A DNA stretch of 64,000 bases from Gibbula magus (Eukaryota; Mollusca; Gastropoda; Trochida; Trochidae): assembly GCA_936450465.1 (NCBI GenBank), contig OW388296.1, positions 11,157,867 through 11,221,866 on the forward strand, written 5' to 3'. The translations under genes were made by a program, and so were the position numbers. The notes beneath the pieces are model-generated. The model did not search any database, was not told the DNA's origin, and worked only from the letters and a program-made list of their open reading frames with translations. How positions within the stretch are numbered: position 1 is the stretch's first letter; every line of letters begins with the position of its first letter. Below are positions 24,530 to 34,599 of the stretch, piece after piece.

Positions 24530-25305
24530 TAAACTATTTACGAGGGATTAAAATTTGAGTCATTGCAGGTCTCACATCCTGGCCCGCAGTTCATGATTTG
24601 ATCATTTGTTTCAACTGCATAATTGACATTTCTAGCGTACATGTAATTTAGGGGAGTAAATGCTTCTTGAAAAATGTCTTTTTATAAAATCAAATTTACT
24701 CAAAAGACCTTTTTTCATGGTGTTTTGAGTAGAGTCTAAAGAGGTGTCATTAAAGTCAATGTTTGTTGTTTCTATTAGTGGCACAATGGTTGGGTCGGTA
24801 ACACTTGTGTAGGTTTGGTCAAAGTCCTCTGTTGACGATAGTTCTAGGGACTGGTTCATCCCCTCTATTGAGAAGGACACATCTGATTCTTGGTGGTGGT
24901 GATAATTTTTATCTAGATATCTGTCTCTGTTTGGTACTACAAGTGGTATTCTGTTAAAATTTCTCCTCTCCTTGCGAATTCTGTGGTTCCGACCTGTTTA
25001 CCTCCTTTGTATGAAATGTTTCCTTTCCTCTTCTGTACATTTGATTGCCTTACCACAGGTAGATTTATTAACCAATCTTCTTTTTTCATCCACAATTTTA
25101 CACTTTTATTTTCCTCCCTTATAATATCATTCTTCCAGATTTCTAACAGTTTATTCTGCACGGAATCACTGGATTCATTTGTAATTAGGTCTGACATGTA
25201 TTCGTCTATCCTATGGTATGTTTGCACATATCTTACATGTTCATTCAGAAGAATATATTTAAGATATGTGAAAAAAATGCTCATATACTTCTCCACGTTT
25301 AACAC
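24530..25305 (-). pseudogene. Retroelement open frame, possibly Penelope-like N-terminal region
   Basis: Two minus-strand frames join across a frameshift near 24960. The first (25305 to 24937) has a helical, charged stretch with SVQNKLLEIWKNDI and KLWMKKEDWLINLP. The second (to 24632) continues through NRIPLVVPNRDRYLDKN, a Ser/Thr/Asp-rich tract and LLSKFDFIKRHF. Further on, before the hammerhead-like hairpin, a Cys cluster NCGPGCETCND appears in another frame near 24590, resembling the Cys motif that precedes the nuclease domain of Penelope-like proteins. No polymerase motif is present. The Penelope assignment is an inference from these hints and from the neighbouring hairpin. Confidence 0.4.
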
Positions 25306-25309
25306 TTCT

Positions 25310-25544
25310 TACTTATTTCAGTATATATAAATACATAACATATACAGAAGATTACATGCATTATACATAAATAAATAACTGCATCAATAGTATAGCCGTA
25401 TCTGTGCTTTATACTATTGGCCTACCTAGGGCTATCAGAATAATATAAAATTTTGTGAAATTCTAATTGGCTGTATTTAGTTGTAACATGTGCACCATAT
25501 ATATGTGGAATGATAACACGTCGATAACTATAAAGATAAGGTCA
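25310..25544. other. AT-rich spacer, nothing recognised
   Basis: Low-complexity AT-rich sequence. No element end, hairpin or frame of note. Confidence 0.4.
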
Positions 25545-25625
25545 CGATGGCTGTTAGTACAGTCATTATGGGAGTTCGAAACCCGCAAGGGACTCCTCCA
25601 GCTAAAGTACAAGAATTTATACTTT
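25545..25625 (+). repeat. tRNA-derived SINE, type 2, diverged copy
   Basis: GTTAGTACAGTCATTATGGG, GTTCGAAACCCGCAAGGGAC and AAAGTACAAGAATTTATAC correspond part by part to the inverse of the copy at 11150-11262. The first half is decayed. Confidence 0.5.
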
Positions 25626-25944
25626 TGTAGATAGTGTGATCCCAAATACGATAGTTGTAAAAGGATTCCATGCTTTAATGCTGTATCTTTCATTATGGCT
25701 ACATCAGTGTTTAAACTCTTTACTGGTTACACTGACAAATTACACAAACTATGTTCATTTCGCATCCCTTAGACCTGCAGTTTTATATATGGTCTGTGTT
25801 TTTGTTATATCTGTGTATAAGATTTGTTTTTTTTATCATCTGCTCGCTTAAATCTTCATGTTGTGTTTTTACACGGTTATCGGTTATCGTATACTTCATC
25901 GTGTCATTTGTAGAGCTGGTTCTAAAGAACCATCTCTACATTGA

Positions 25945-26830
25945 TTGGATAAGACCAGATCGTTCATAGACCACTGACTGTTTCAAAATATGTATCTTCA
26001 TATTTGATTGGACGATTTGGTTCAACGATGGACCAATAACTGTTTCAAAATAAGTATCTTAAAAATTTATTGGACCAGATCGTTCATAGACCACTGACTG
26101 TTTCACAATAAGTATCTTCATATTTTATTAGATCAGATCGTTCATAGACCACTGCCTGTTTCAAAATAAGTATTTCATATTTTATTGGACGAGATGGTTT
26201 AAAGATAGACCACTGACTGTTAAAAAATAAGTATCTTCATATTTTATTAGACGCGAAGATTCATTGCTAGACAAATGACTGTTAAAAAATATGTATCTTC
26301 TTATTTTATTGGATGCGTAGATTCATAGATAGACCATCGACTGTTTAAAAATACGTATCTTAATATTTTATTGGATGCGTAGATTCATAGATAGACCAAC
26401 GACTGTTAAAAAATATGTATCTTCATATTTTATTGAACGCAATGATTCAAAGATAGACCAATTGTTTCAAAATGTGTATCTTCATACTTCATTGGACGCA
26501 ATGATTTATAGATAGACCCATTATTTCAAAATGTGTATCTTCATATTTTTTTTGACGCGATGATTCATAGATAGACCAATGACTGTTTAAAAATATGTAT
26601 CTTAATATTTTATTGAACGAGATGGTTCATAGATAGACCAATCGTTAAAAAATATGTATCTTAATATTTTATTGAACGAGATGGTTCATAGAGAGACCAA
26701 TCGTTAAAAAATATGTATCTGAATATTTTATTGGACGCTATGATTCATAGACAATTGACTGTATCGAAAGATGCATCTTCACATTTGATCTTACGAGGTG
26801 GCTCATAGATAGACCACTGATTGTTTTAGA
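25945..26830. repeat. 60-bp satellite array, about 14 units
   Basis: The phrase GACTGTTTCAAAAT or a close variant recurs every 57-63 bp, together with GTATCTTCATATTTTATTGG and GATTCATAGATAGACCA. A related array of about 7 units lies at 59575-60010, and similar single-copy sequence follows both arrays (ATCAGAGGA..., CCCGTTGCGACATT). Confidence 0.85.
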
Positions 26831-27489
26831 CAGAACTATCAGAGGATAGAATTTTCTTCCCGTGTAGACCTTAAATAGTCACCCGTTGCGACATTGATAT
26901 GGCCCATATGATTGAGATGGCCAATAAGCATTTGTGTCTTAAGGTAAAACCAGATAAACCATTTGTTAAAACTTTGCTATGTAAAGTATACCAATTCAAT
27001 TGATTTTGAAGCATATTTCGTTTTTTTCTGTAGGGAAAGGGAGTATTTTGGGGTCAAGGATAAGCCCCATGCTTAGCGTTTTCAGTTTGAACATAAATAT
27101 GGTTCTATCCAATATGTACATGCTTCACTGTCACGAATACATTATCAGTACATTGCGGAAAATACATATGCGAGTCATTGGCATTGAAAAAATTAATAAC
27201 TGAGTGGAAGGTTGGCGTGTTGATTGAACCGCTTATGTTATCAATTTGTAGATGCTTGCGTCGCACGGATAACGTTTGCGTTTAAAGTTTCTTCGATTTC
27301 CAAAAACTGCAATGCAAAATTATGCACTGCATTTGTACGTGTCTGCTCATTCAGGTATAAAACTGTTTTGAAAAAATCTTATGTTTACTAACGTTCAGGT
27401 TCAAAATAACACAACGGTCATATTAATATGAGATGTTTAGACAAAATATAATTAGATAATTAGATAAATATTTCGGATAACCTACATGG
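26831..27489. repeat. Segment shared with 60010-60160 and, inverted, with 5470-5690
   Basis: The left part matches the flank of the second satellite array. From about 27190 the sequence is the inverse of 5470-5690 (CAAAATAACACAACG here). No gene seen. Confidence 0.5.
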
Positions 27490-27811
27490 TGGAGCACAGT
27501 GTTGTAGTGGTTAGCATGCTTGCCTCTCACGCCAAAGGCCCGTGTTCGAATCCCGGTTGAGACACCAAACATTTGTGACCTGGGTCTTACACTGTGTTGT
27601 GCCCCTGGGCAAGGCACTTCATCCACATTGCACTCAGTCCACCAAGTTGTATAAATGGGTACCTGAACACGGGAGGTACGGACCTGAATGTTCGCGCGGA
27701 GCGCTTAGTAGCGGCACCGAAAGTACAATTCCTTCAGGGTAATAATTGTACCGCCATTGAGCAGTGCTTGCACTGGATATTGGGCGTTAAAATGTATATT
27801 ATTATTATAAT
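27490..27811 (+). mobile_element. tRNA-derived SINE, type 3, near full length
   Basis: The tRNA-like head has GTAGTGGTTAGCATGC (A box region) and GTTCGAATCCC (B box). The body contains GTGCCCCTGGGCAAGGCACT, a word shared by several animal SINE groups and reminiscent of the MetaSINE central domain. The tail is rich in TTA repeats. The 4-bp word ATGG flanks it (27486-27489 and 27815-27818). The inverse of 5400-5470 shows the same locus without the SINE. Protein frames over it are meaningless. Confidence 0.8.
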
Positions 27812-27939
27812 TTTATGGTCACGTGGTTAAATGTTTGCTATATCTGTGTTCATTGGTCATATAATTTGTCCAAAATATGAAGAGGCCAAGAATGATTGAT
27901 TGAAGTTTATTTTGAATATTCCAACTGTAATATAGGGTG

Positions 27940-28070
27940 AATTCCCAAGTGTGCATAGACAGGTTGCAGGCGTCTTCGCCTCTAACCAATAACAGTTAAA
28001 ACAGCAAACTCCCTTGACTCATTCAATCGTCACTTAAGACCCATATCTTCAGGAAACATCACGAGTGGCT
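27940..28070 (+). pseudogene. LINE ORF2 C-terminus, decayed copy
   Basis: ACAGCAAACTCCCTTGACTC and the following 60 bases match the better copy at 60198-60336, where the frame is open. Here an indel after the word for LDSFN shifts the frame. It is a paralogue of that relic within a duplicated segment. Confidence 0.55.
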
Positions 28071-29079
28071 TGTTCACCTGCCGCAGGTTGTAGCTCAACA
28101 CAACAGGCGCCATGAGCATACACATGTAAATGGTAAATTGACACGTTATTATTAATAAATATTTAAATCTCGCTGAGCCTTTTAAAAAAAGAAGGCCAGG
28201 ACTCACTAAACCTTACTGTTAGGTAAATTTACTGATCAGATTAAGTTCAATTATATTTACGGATATGAAATTCGACACACCACTTAAACACAATATAAAG
28301 ATACAATGAATGAATGAAATTATTATATATTATTATATTATTCACTAAGTTTGTTTCAGAATCATTACTATCATATATTTGGAATGCAAATTGCATTATG
28401 CGAGCTGTTGGCGAGAATAATACATTATTATTTTTATTCCAAATATATGATTTGGATGATACAGAGACACGTGAGGTTAATATCTTCATCATATAATGTC
28501 ATTATTATGAAAAAGGTTTTTTGACACAAATCCGGTAAGAGAATTGACCCAGATTAGGCGTTTTGAGTATATCAGAATATCAAGGTGAGGGTCACTATGT
28601 CGGTGATATACGGCTTTCAAATAACAACAAAAGTACGTATATGAATCTAGTCGACATAAGATCCCCGATTTCCTGTTCTTGAGGGATATTTTAATCAGTT
28701 CATAATTTTCTGATAATGTTTAAAAAGTAAAACATTCGTAAATCACTTGGTGACGTATCTAAAGCAAGGTAAGTAACACTAGTTTCAACGTTTGAAAAGC
28801 TGCATGGATTGACCAGTTCATTCGGATTGCTGAATAGTTGTTACTTAAATTATTTGTGAATAAGGGTTATCTCCTTTGTTTATGACAATGCGTACCTATT
28901 AATGTAGATCTACCTAATATCGGATGTTCATCCCTCAAAGAACTACTAAATGATTATTGGTACCACTGTATCGCGGGGTACTATGCGCGTTGGTTGCCAC
29001 AACTCAAGATTGTTGTTTTTACATAAGAAGAAAGTTTGTATCGTTCAGTCAGAAAATATCATTTTGACCTTGTTAAAAC
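28071..29079. other. AT-rich, part of duplicated segment; no gene
   Basis: 28140-28320 matches 60430-60660. An imperfect inverted repeat around ATATATTTGGAAT (28374 and 28440) could form a hairpin. Nothing else recognised. Confidence 0.4.
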
Positions 29080-30066
29080 ACAAATGCACTGAAGGGGTTA
29101 TTCTTTTCGAATATTAACTCAGAACTTCTATCGTGAGCTCTGGATCCAATGGTTGGTAAACAAATTCAGGGTTCGCATGAGAGGTTCAGGAAATTTGTGA
29201 AAGTAGTTCTTGGATTTGACCTTTTGCATATTTATCAGATATGAAGTTCATCAGATTGAATTTCTATTATATGATAATGAATATTATAAAAAAATTCTTC
29301 AACTTTACTCAAATCAAAATTTAAAGTTGATTGATATCAAGAGTGTCTGTTATGTTTGCATTCTTATAGTCCCTGAATGAATATTCATAAACTGAGAGAA
29401 TACTATGAAAACTATTTTCCAGTGAAATATTTATTAAAGGTGGTAGAACAACCTATGCCTGACAAATGACGCTATATTAACTTGATCTGAGGTTAGCTCA
29501 ACATTTTGCAAGTAATTGATTCTTTTAGTAAATGTCATAGCCAAATACATTCGTTGTCACCAATTTACCAGTTATTTTCTGTTTTATCAAATACTACCAG
29601 ATGTAAAGGTCATGTCACATTTTCTGGTTATCTCACACAGTTCATAAATGTAGGGACATTATAAAAATAGTGTCGATCTTTGAACTTTGAATCCTTTAAA
29701 AGCAATATATGGAACTTTAGTAATTCGTTTAATCTTGGCAAGATGAAATATTTTAACAAATATAATCTGCTTCCGTTTCCCATAGCCAGTGAAATTGCAC
29801 ATCAATGCTGGAGTGGTATTCACAGAATGGTACTTCCGGTTTGGCAGAAACACATCGAAGTTACATTGTACCATATAGTTTATCTAACATTTTACAGTAC
29901 AGGTAACTTGAACGTCGTTTTTCTGTCTGAAAATTTTCAGAAAAGGAAGATTTCTTGCACCATCCTCTTGACAAAATAAACGACCTATCATAGTTGATGT
30001 TAACTCGTATTATTGGGAAGACGCAGACATGTATATGATAGTTCTTATGATAGAAATTGTCATTAA
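29080..30066 (+). repeat. Family-B repeat, copy 1, left part
   Basis: About 85-95 percent similar by eye to 42985-43983 and more distantly to 62400-63308. The copy is cut at the TTAA of 30063-30066 by a DNA transposon and resumes at 32776. Short frames over it are not conserved in length between copies. Confidence 0.8.
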
Positions 30067-30308
30067 AGGAGAATATTAGAGAAAAACTTCGTTTAACATG
30101 TTTAACAGTATTGTTTAAGACAAAGTGTGTCAACAAATTTATTGAAATGCGACATTTTATGTAGAAACGTTGAAAAAGCGTTTTCGGTGCGAGTCGTTTT
30201 CCGGAAATCCCCGAGAGTTAATCAGGCTGGCAGCAGTCATGTGATATGATGTCAAAGTTGCTCTCCCGCACGCTGAGGCAGTGTATATTCTACGTTCGCA
30301 GTGTTGTT

Positions 30309-30463
30309 ATGGCTTCCTCGGATAGCGATTACAGCGTTGGTTTTCAACCATCTGACATAAATAACATCCGTCCAATTGTGAATCAACATTGAGTTGAACA
30401 CCAGGAATCAAGTGAGGATGAGCTTTCAGAAGTAAACAGTGAGAGAGTTGGAAATACAGATTC
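30309..30463 (+). pseudogene. Candidate first exon inside the TTAA transposon
   Basis: An ATG opens MASSDSDYSVGFQPSD and so on for 27 codons to an in-frame TGA at 30390-30392. The same frame then continues with an acidic, Ser-rich stretch (HQESSEDELSEVNSERVGN) up to a possible splice donor GTACGT at 30464. The composition suits the N-terminus of a nuclear protein. I infer a broken first exon of the transposon's own gene. No catalytic part follows. Confidence 0.35.
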
Positions 30464-31009
30464 GTACGTAGGGACTGGCAACTCTAACGTTACAATTTCA
30501 CATTTAGTAGTGGATTATGCCGTACATTAAATAGTTATTGTCTACATGTAGATAACATGGGTGTCAACAACTTATATGTAGTTTATTAAAATATGTTACT
30601 ACAAATTATACTGCTTTATTGGTATATATACTGTACCGCTGAAGTAACCAGTTGCACAGGACAAAATGAACCTTCTTGGTTCTCGATTATTCAAATCATA
30701 TTTGCTTTAAAAACGTATTGATATTAAATATTATTAGTATTTAGATCTAACGTACAAACCACTGTTCAATCCTAATCAGGTAAGATAGACAGTAGCTATG
30801 TGAGAGATTTGGTAGTCACGAAAACCGGACTAACACGATAATAAGGAACTCGCGATATTAGAAAGCCCTGTTTATACGGCGAACTTTGTACATATGCAAT
30901 ATTGCTAATGGTAGTAATATACGCATGTTAGTAAACGTAAATTTACTTTGCGTTCATGCGTGTTTAATTTCTGCCTAAGAAAATTGGCTTCCAACTCTTT
31001 TAATATATA

Positions 31010-31365
31010 CTCATGGTAAAAATGGTTGACACCCCCTAATAGTTACAGGAATGAAATGTTATATAAACAACGTAACGTGCCAGTTTCGATTATTTTTTTG
31101 ATAAAATATGTAACTACATGATGTCTTTTTGTGAATAGTGACCTTGAGCATTTGCTATTTCTCCACTTGTACTTTAAAATACCAAAGAAAGGGAAATATC
31201 AGAAAAAATGAAATTTAGTCAAAAAAGTTCATTCCTTGTGTTTTGAGATCTTGGAATTGGTACATTGTTACAGTGTTTGAGTGTTCTCATTTTGGTTAAA
31301 AAAAATAAGTAAGAGATGCATTTGAAAATAATATTCTACTGAATCCAAAAATACCCAAATTCAAG
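31010..31365. repeat. 355-bp repeat, relative of 19190-19560
   Basis: Colinear match over the whole length with scattered substitutions. It lies inside the TTAA transposon. Confidence 0.65.
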
Positions 31366-32111
31366 TTCATTGCGTGCAAGAAGGAGATTATCCTATAAAG
31401 AGATTTTGAAAAACAATATTAAGAATTTTAAAAGCTTTCTAATATATTTTCTTAACCGATGTGAAGTCACTATGTCTGTAATTAAACGACGAACTGTTAC
31501 TAGAAATAGTTACAATACCACATTCACTCACGGTAGTAAACAATTGCAACCGTCGCTGACTAGGTGAAAATTTGCTTACGGTAGCGAAATTTTTTTTTAC
31601 GTCACTTTCTACGTGTGCTTTCTACTAGTTTTGCCTTGCAGACAGCAATTATTTGAACTTGAGTTGCTAGGCAGTTACGTGTTCTCCTATCACAAGTACA
31701 CAAACGAAGCACCCACAAGGATTGAACACTGAAACTTATTATTTTTGCAATAATCATTTGTTGTGATATTGTGAACATATACAATCAGTGGAAATGCATT
31801 TTAGTAAATATATTGAAAAACGGGATCCAACATAGACGTAGGAAGGGTTAAAAAGTTGGGGCAATATTTAGAATTTAGTAAGTGGGGGTGGTGGGGTGTA
31901 ATGTAAGCGACAAATATCATTTTAGCGTTGAATATCACTATAGTTTCCAAATGATTTATAACCAGGACTTTTTTGTGTGTCTGACAATGCCATTTGAGCT
32001 GCCACGTTGGTCATATTAAATTGAAATTAATCTTATACAGTTATTGCCAATGACAAATAATTATACAACTGTGTACCAAGTTCCACAGTCAGAGCACGGC
32101 CTACACATCTC

Positions 32112-32187
32112 CATCCGCGGTGGTACCCAGGGTTTTATATATTACTCTCCGCTGCAGCATATATAAAACTCTGGGTAACCGAGGATG
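32112..32187. repeat. Hairpin with about 30-bp arms
   Basis: CATCCGCGG...TACCCAGGGTTTTATATAT pairs with the inverse of 32158-32187 apart from four differences. The loop holds CTCCGCTGCAG. It is internal to the TTAA transposon. Confidence 0.65.
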
Positions 32188-32775
32188 ACATATCCCATAT
32201 AAGAAGGCATTTATAAGTTATATCCTTATAAAGGACTCTTAATTACGAGTACTCTAAGACTAACTATCACTTATTTATAAAACTGTTTTAATATAACGGA
32301 TCGAAATGCTCTGAACATAGTGACACAGATTCCGACGGTTTTCGGTCCTTCTTTCCTCTTTGACACTATCCAAACCTTTCGCCGCGCTGCATCCGTCTTT
32401 TCACATGAAAATTAAAAAGATATAAACTTCTGTCCAGGCTTTAATGAATTATTGCACACCAACGCTGCACAATTTACCATATCAAGCCTGAAACTACCCG
32501 AATTCTACGTATTCAACCGATTCTTCATCTACTCTAATGCTTCCCCTTTCACTGCACTAAGGACCAAGGCGGGCCGTAGAGCATCTCTGACGTCACAGCC
32601 TAAACCTGCCGAAGGCTACCGGCAAATATGCATACGCGCACAGGCAACAGTAGGCGCGGTTGTTATATCGCGTAATTAGTAATTAAACACGGCTTTCTAT
32701 ATTATTTTCGGGGGAATATGTTTTTTAAAGTATATTTTACTATAACAGAATATAAATCTTTACAAATATTCTCCT

Positions 32776-33367
32776 TTAACTGTAATGTCCATGTAAATCT
32801 TTCATTTTAGTTTACCATTGATCAACATGCATCTGTAGGTGAAAGTTAAAGTGATGATCATTTTTAAATTGGTTAAATCATTAACACATAAAATAGATGT
32901 ATGCTTCCTGTTGGCCCGTATATAGCAAAATCATACATCAACAAGAATCATTTCTGAAATTCACCTGTATAATTGTGGAGCTATAAAAAACATTGGTAAA
33001 TACGTTTCTGATGAATAGTTATATTTATGTTTTCTGATATAACATCTTTGATTATCTATTTACAACTCTATTTAAATTTAACCAAATTAAAATGACAAAC
33101 CAGCTTCTCGCTTTATTCTCAAGTTAAAACAATTATACATGTGGATCAGTGACACTTGTGATTGTCCTGTACATATTTTATGCAAAACTAATACATTTTG
33201 AAATGTATAATCCTTTTAACAAATACAGTATGTACTTCTGGGAGGAGTTGAGTCACCAAACGAGTTTACATTGGAGGCGTCAATAAGTTAATTAGATAGA
33301 CTTTGTTCCGTTATATAAAGAGATAGTCAGACATTCTTGATTTCCGCCAAACAGATTCCAAAAGTGT
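32776..33367 (+). repeat. Family-B repeat, copy 1, right part
   Basis: It continues the copy interrupted at 30066 and matches 43980-44105 and 63305-64000. The last 12 bases, TTCCAAAAGTGT (33356-33367), are the left target duplication of the LINE that follows. Confidence 0.75.
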
Positions 33368-33557
33368 GAGTGAGTGAGTGAGTTACTGTTTAACGCCGCT
33401 TCGGCAGTATTGCAGCCATTAGCGGCGAGATATTTAATTTATTAGCCTAATTTAAAAAAGAAAATTGCTATTGAAAAACAGAACACGGCACGAAGGCCGT
33501 AAAAACATCAGCGTATTATCACAAGTTGAATAAAAGCTGATAATGAAAAGTTAAAAT

Positions 33558-34589
33558 TTACAATTTGTCAATAAGGTGTATAGCCTTCAAAAAATCTAAA
33601 ACACGATGCTCACCGAAATGAGTAAAAACTTGATTGATTGAAATAGAAGGATAAAAAGTTTCCCTGATATGTGCAGTGTCCCAACACTCACATAGAATGT
33701 GTTTGATTGTGAGAGGACACTGACAGGGTATACATACTGGGGGATCTTCCCCCTTTAAAAGATATGAGTGAGTAAGATGAGAGTGTCCAATACGACATCG
33801 TCGTAGGACACAAGCTTCCTGCCGGGTAAAAGAGGATAGAGATTTGTAACCTAAATGAGGTTGAATAGTGTGAAGTTTGTTATGGTGTTGTTGGTCCCAT
33901 TGGGACTTCCAACGTTGTTTAATGTAAGATTTAATAGCAGGTTTGGAATCCGTATATGGAACTTTGGTAGGAGAAATATGTTTGAGGTTTAATGCTGATT
34001 TAGCAGCTGAGTCAGCTTTGTTATTACCTCTTATACCCATATGGCTAGGAAGCCAGCAGAAGACGATGTCGCATTGGAGACAAGAATTATGAAGTAATAA
34101 AATATCCCTGATAATTGGGTGATCACTCTTACAGTTTTTAATTGCTTGTAGGCAAGAAAGTGAATCGGAAAAAATAATGTAATTATTAGGGGTTGAGTTT
34201 TTAATGTGATGGACGGCCTTAAGGATGGCCTTAGCTTCTGCAGTAAAGATGCTGCTGCCATCATGCAACCTTGAAGCATATGTTGTTGAAGGAGTCACAG
34301 TTGCTGCTGCAACTGTGGATCCATCCCTAGAGCCGTCAGTGTAAATTGGTTTATAGTCTGCGAAAAAATCACGTAGTTCAAAAAATGCCTGTTGAAATAT
34401 TAATTGGTCTGTATTAGATTTTTTATGAGTAGATAGAGAGAGGTTTACACGGGGCCTGACCAGCTGCCATGGCGGAGCGGCAAGCAGACCGTGCTCTGCT
34501 ATTGTTGTTAGGTCGATATCAGAATCTTCAACATGTTGTTGAAGTCTGATACCGAGTGGTGGAATTGCTTTAGGTTTTAAGTTATACAA
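33558..34589 (-). pseudogene. LINE ORF2, RNase H and C-terminal zinc-knuckle part
   Basis: In 343 codons the RNase H type I active-site acidic residues and histidine are visible in order: YTDGSRDGS (about residue 81), FTAEAKAIL (E, about 116), IIFSDSLSC (D, about 140) and WLPSHMGIRGNNKADSAAK (about 180-198). Downstream, VCIPCQCPLTIKHILCEC forms a CCHC-type cluster common at the C-terminus of such LINEs. RNase H removes the RNA strand during retrotransposition. The first codon given is an internal Met; the natural protein would continue from the RT frame, from which it is separated by a frameshift near 34590-34610. The frame itself has no internal stop. Confidence 0.88.
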
Positions 34590-34599
34590 CTGCTGGTAT

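Larger units (their letters stand above)
30067..32775. mobile_element. TTAA-flanked DNA transposon, Kolobok/T2-like, 2.7 kb
   Basis: Both ends read TTAA followed by AGGAGAATATT inward: a TTAA target duplication (30063-30066, 32776-32779) plus an 11-bp terminal inverted repeat. The combined start TTAAAGGAG fits TTAAAGGRR, described for T2 MITEs of the Kolobok superfamily. piggyBac also uses TTAA, but its ends usually start with C. The family-B copy at 43975-43990 shows the empty site with a single TTAA. Inside lie a candidate first exon (30309-30463), a 355-bp repeat (31010-31365) and a hairpin (32112-32187). No transposase catalytic domain is visible, so the element is non-autonomous or decayed. 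Confidence 0.8.

Noticed and set aside
27505..27560. Possible functional tRNA gene
   Set aside because: A and B boxes are present, but the acceptor and anticodon stems do not close, and the sequence continues into a SINE body found five times.
27423..27830. Plus- and minus-strand frames of 66-78 codons
   Set aside because: They lie over a tRNA-derived SINE; the same frames appear at 62129 for the same reason.
29680..29979. 99-codon frame containing EIAHQCWSGIHRMVLPVWQ
   Set aside because: The same DNA occurs in six repeat copies (4.2, 23.2, 29.7, 43.6, 57.9, 62.9 kb) and the frame is not kept open in them.
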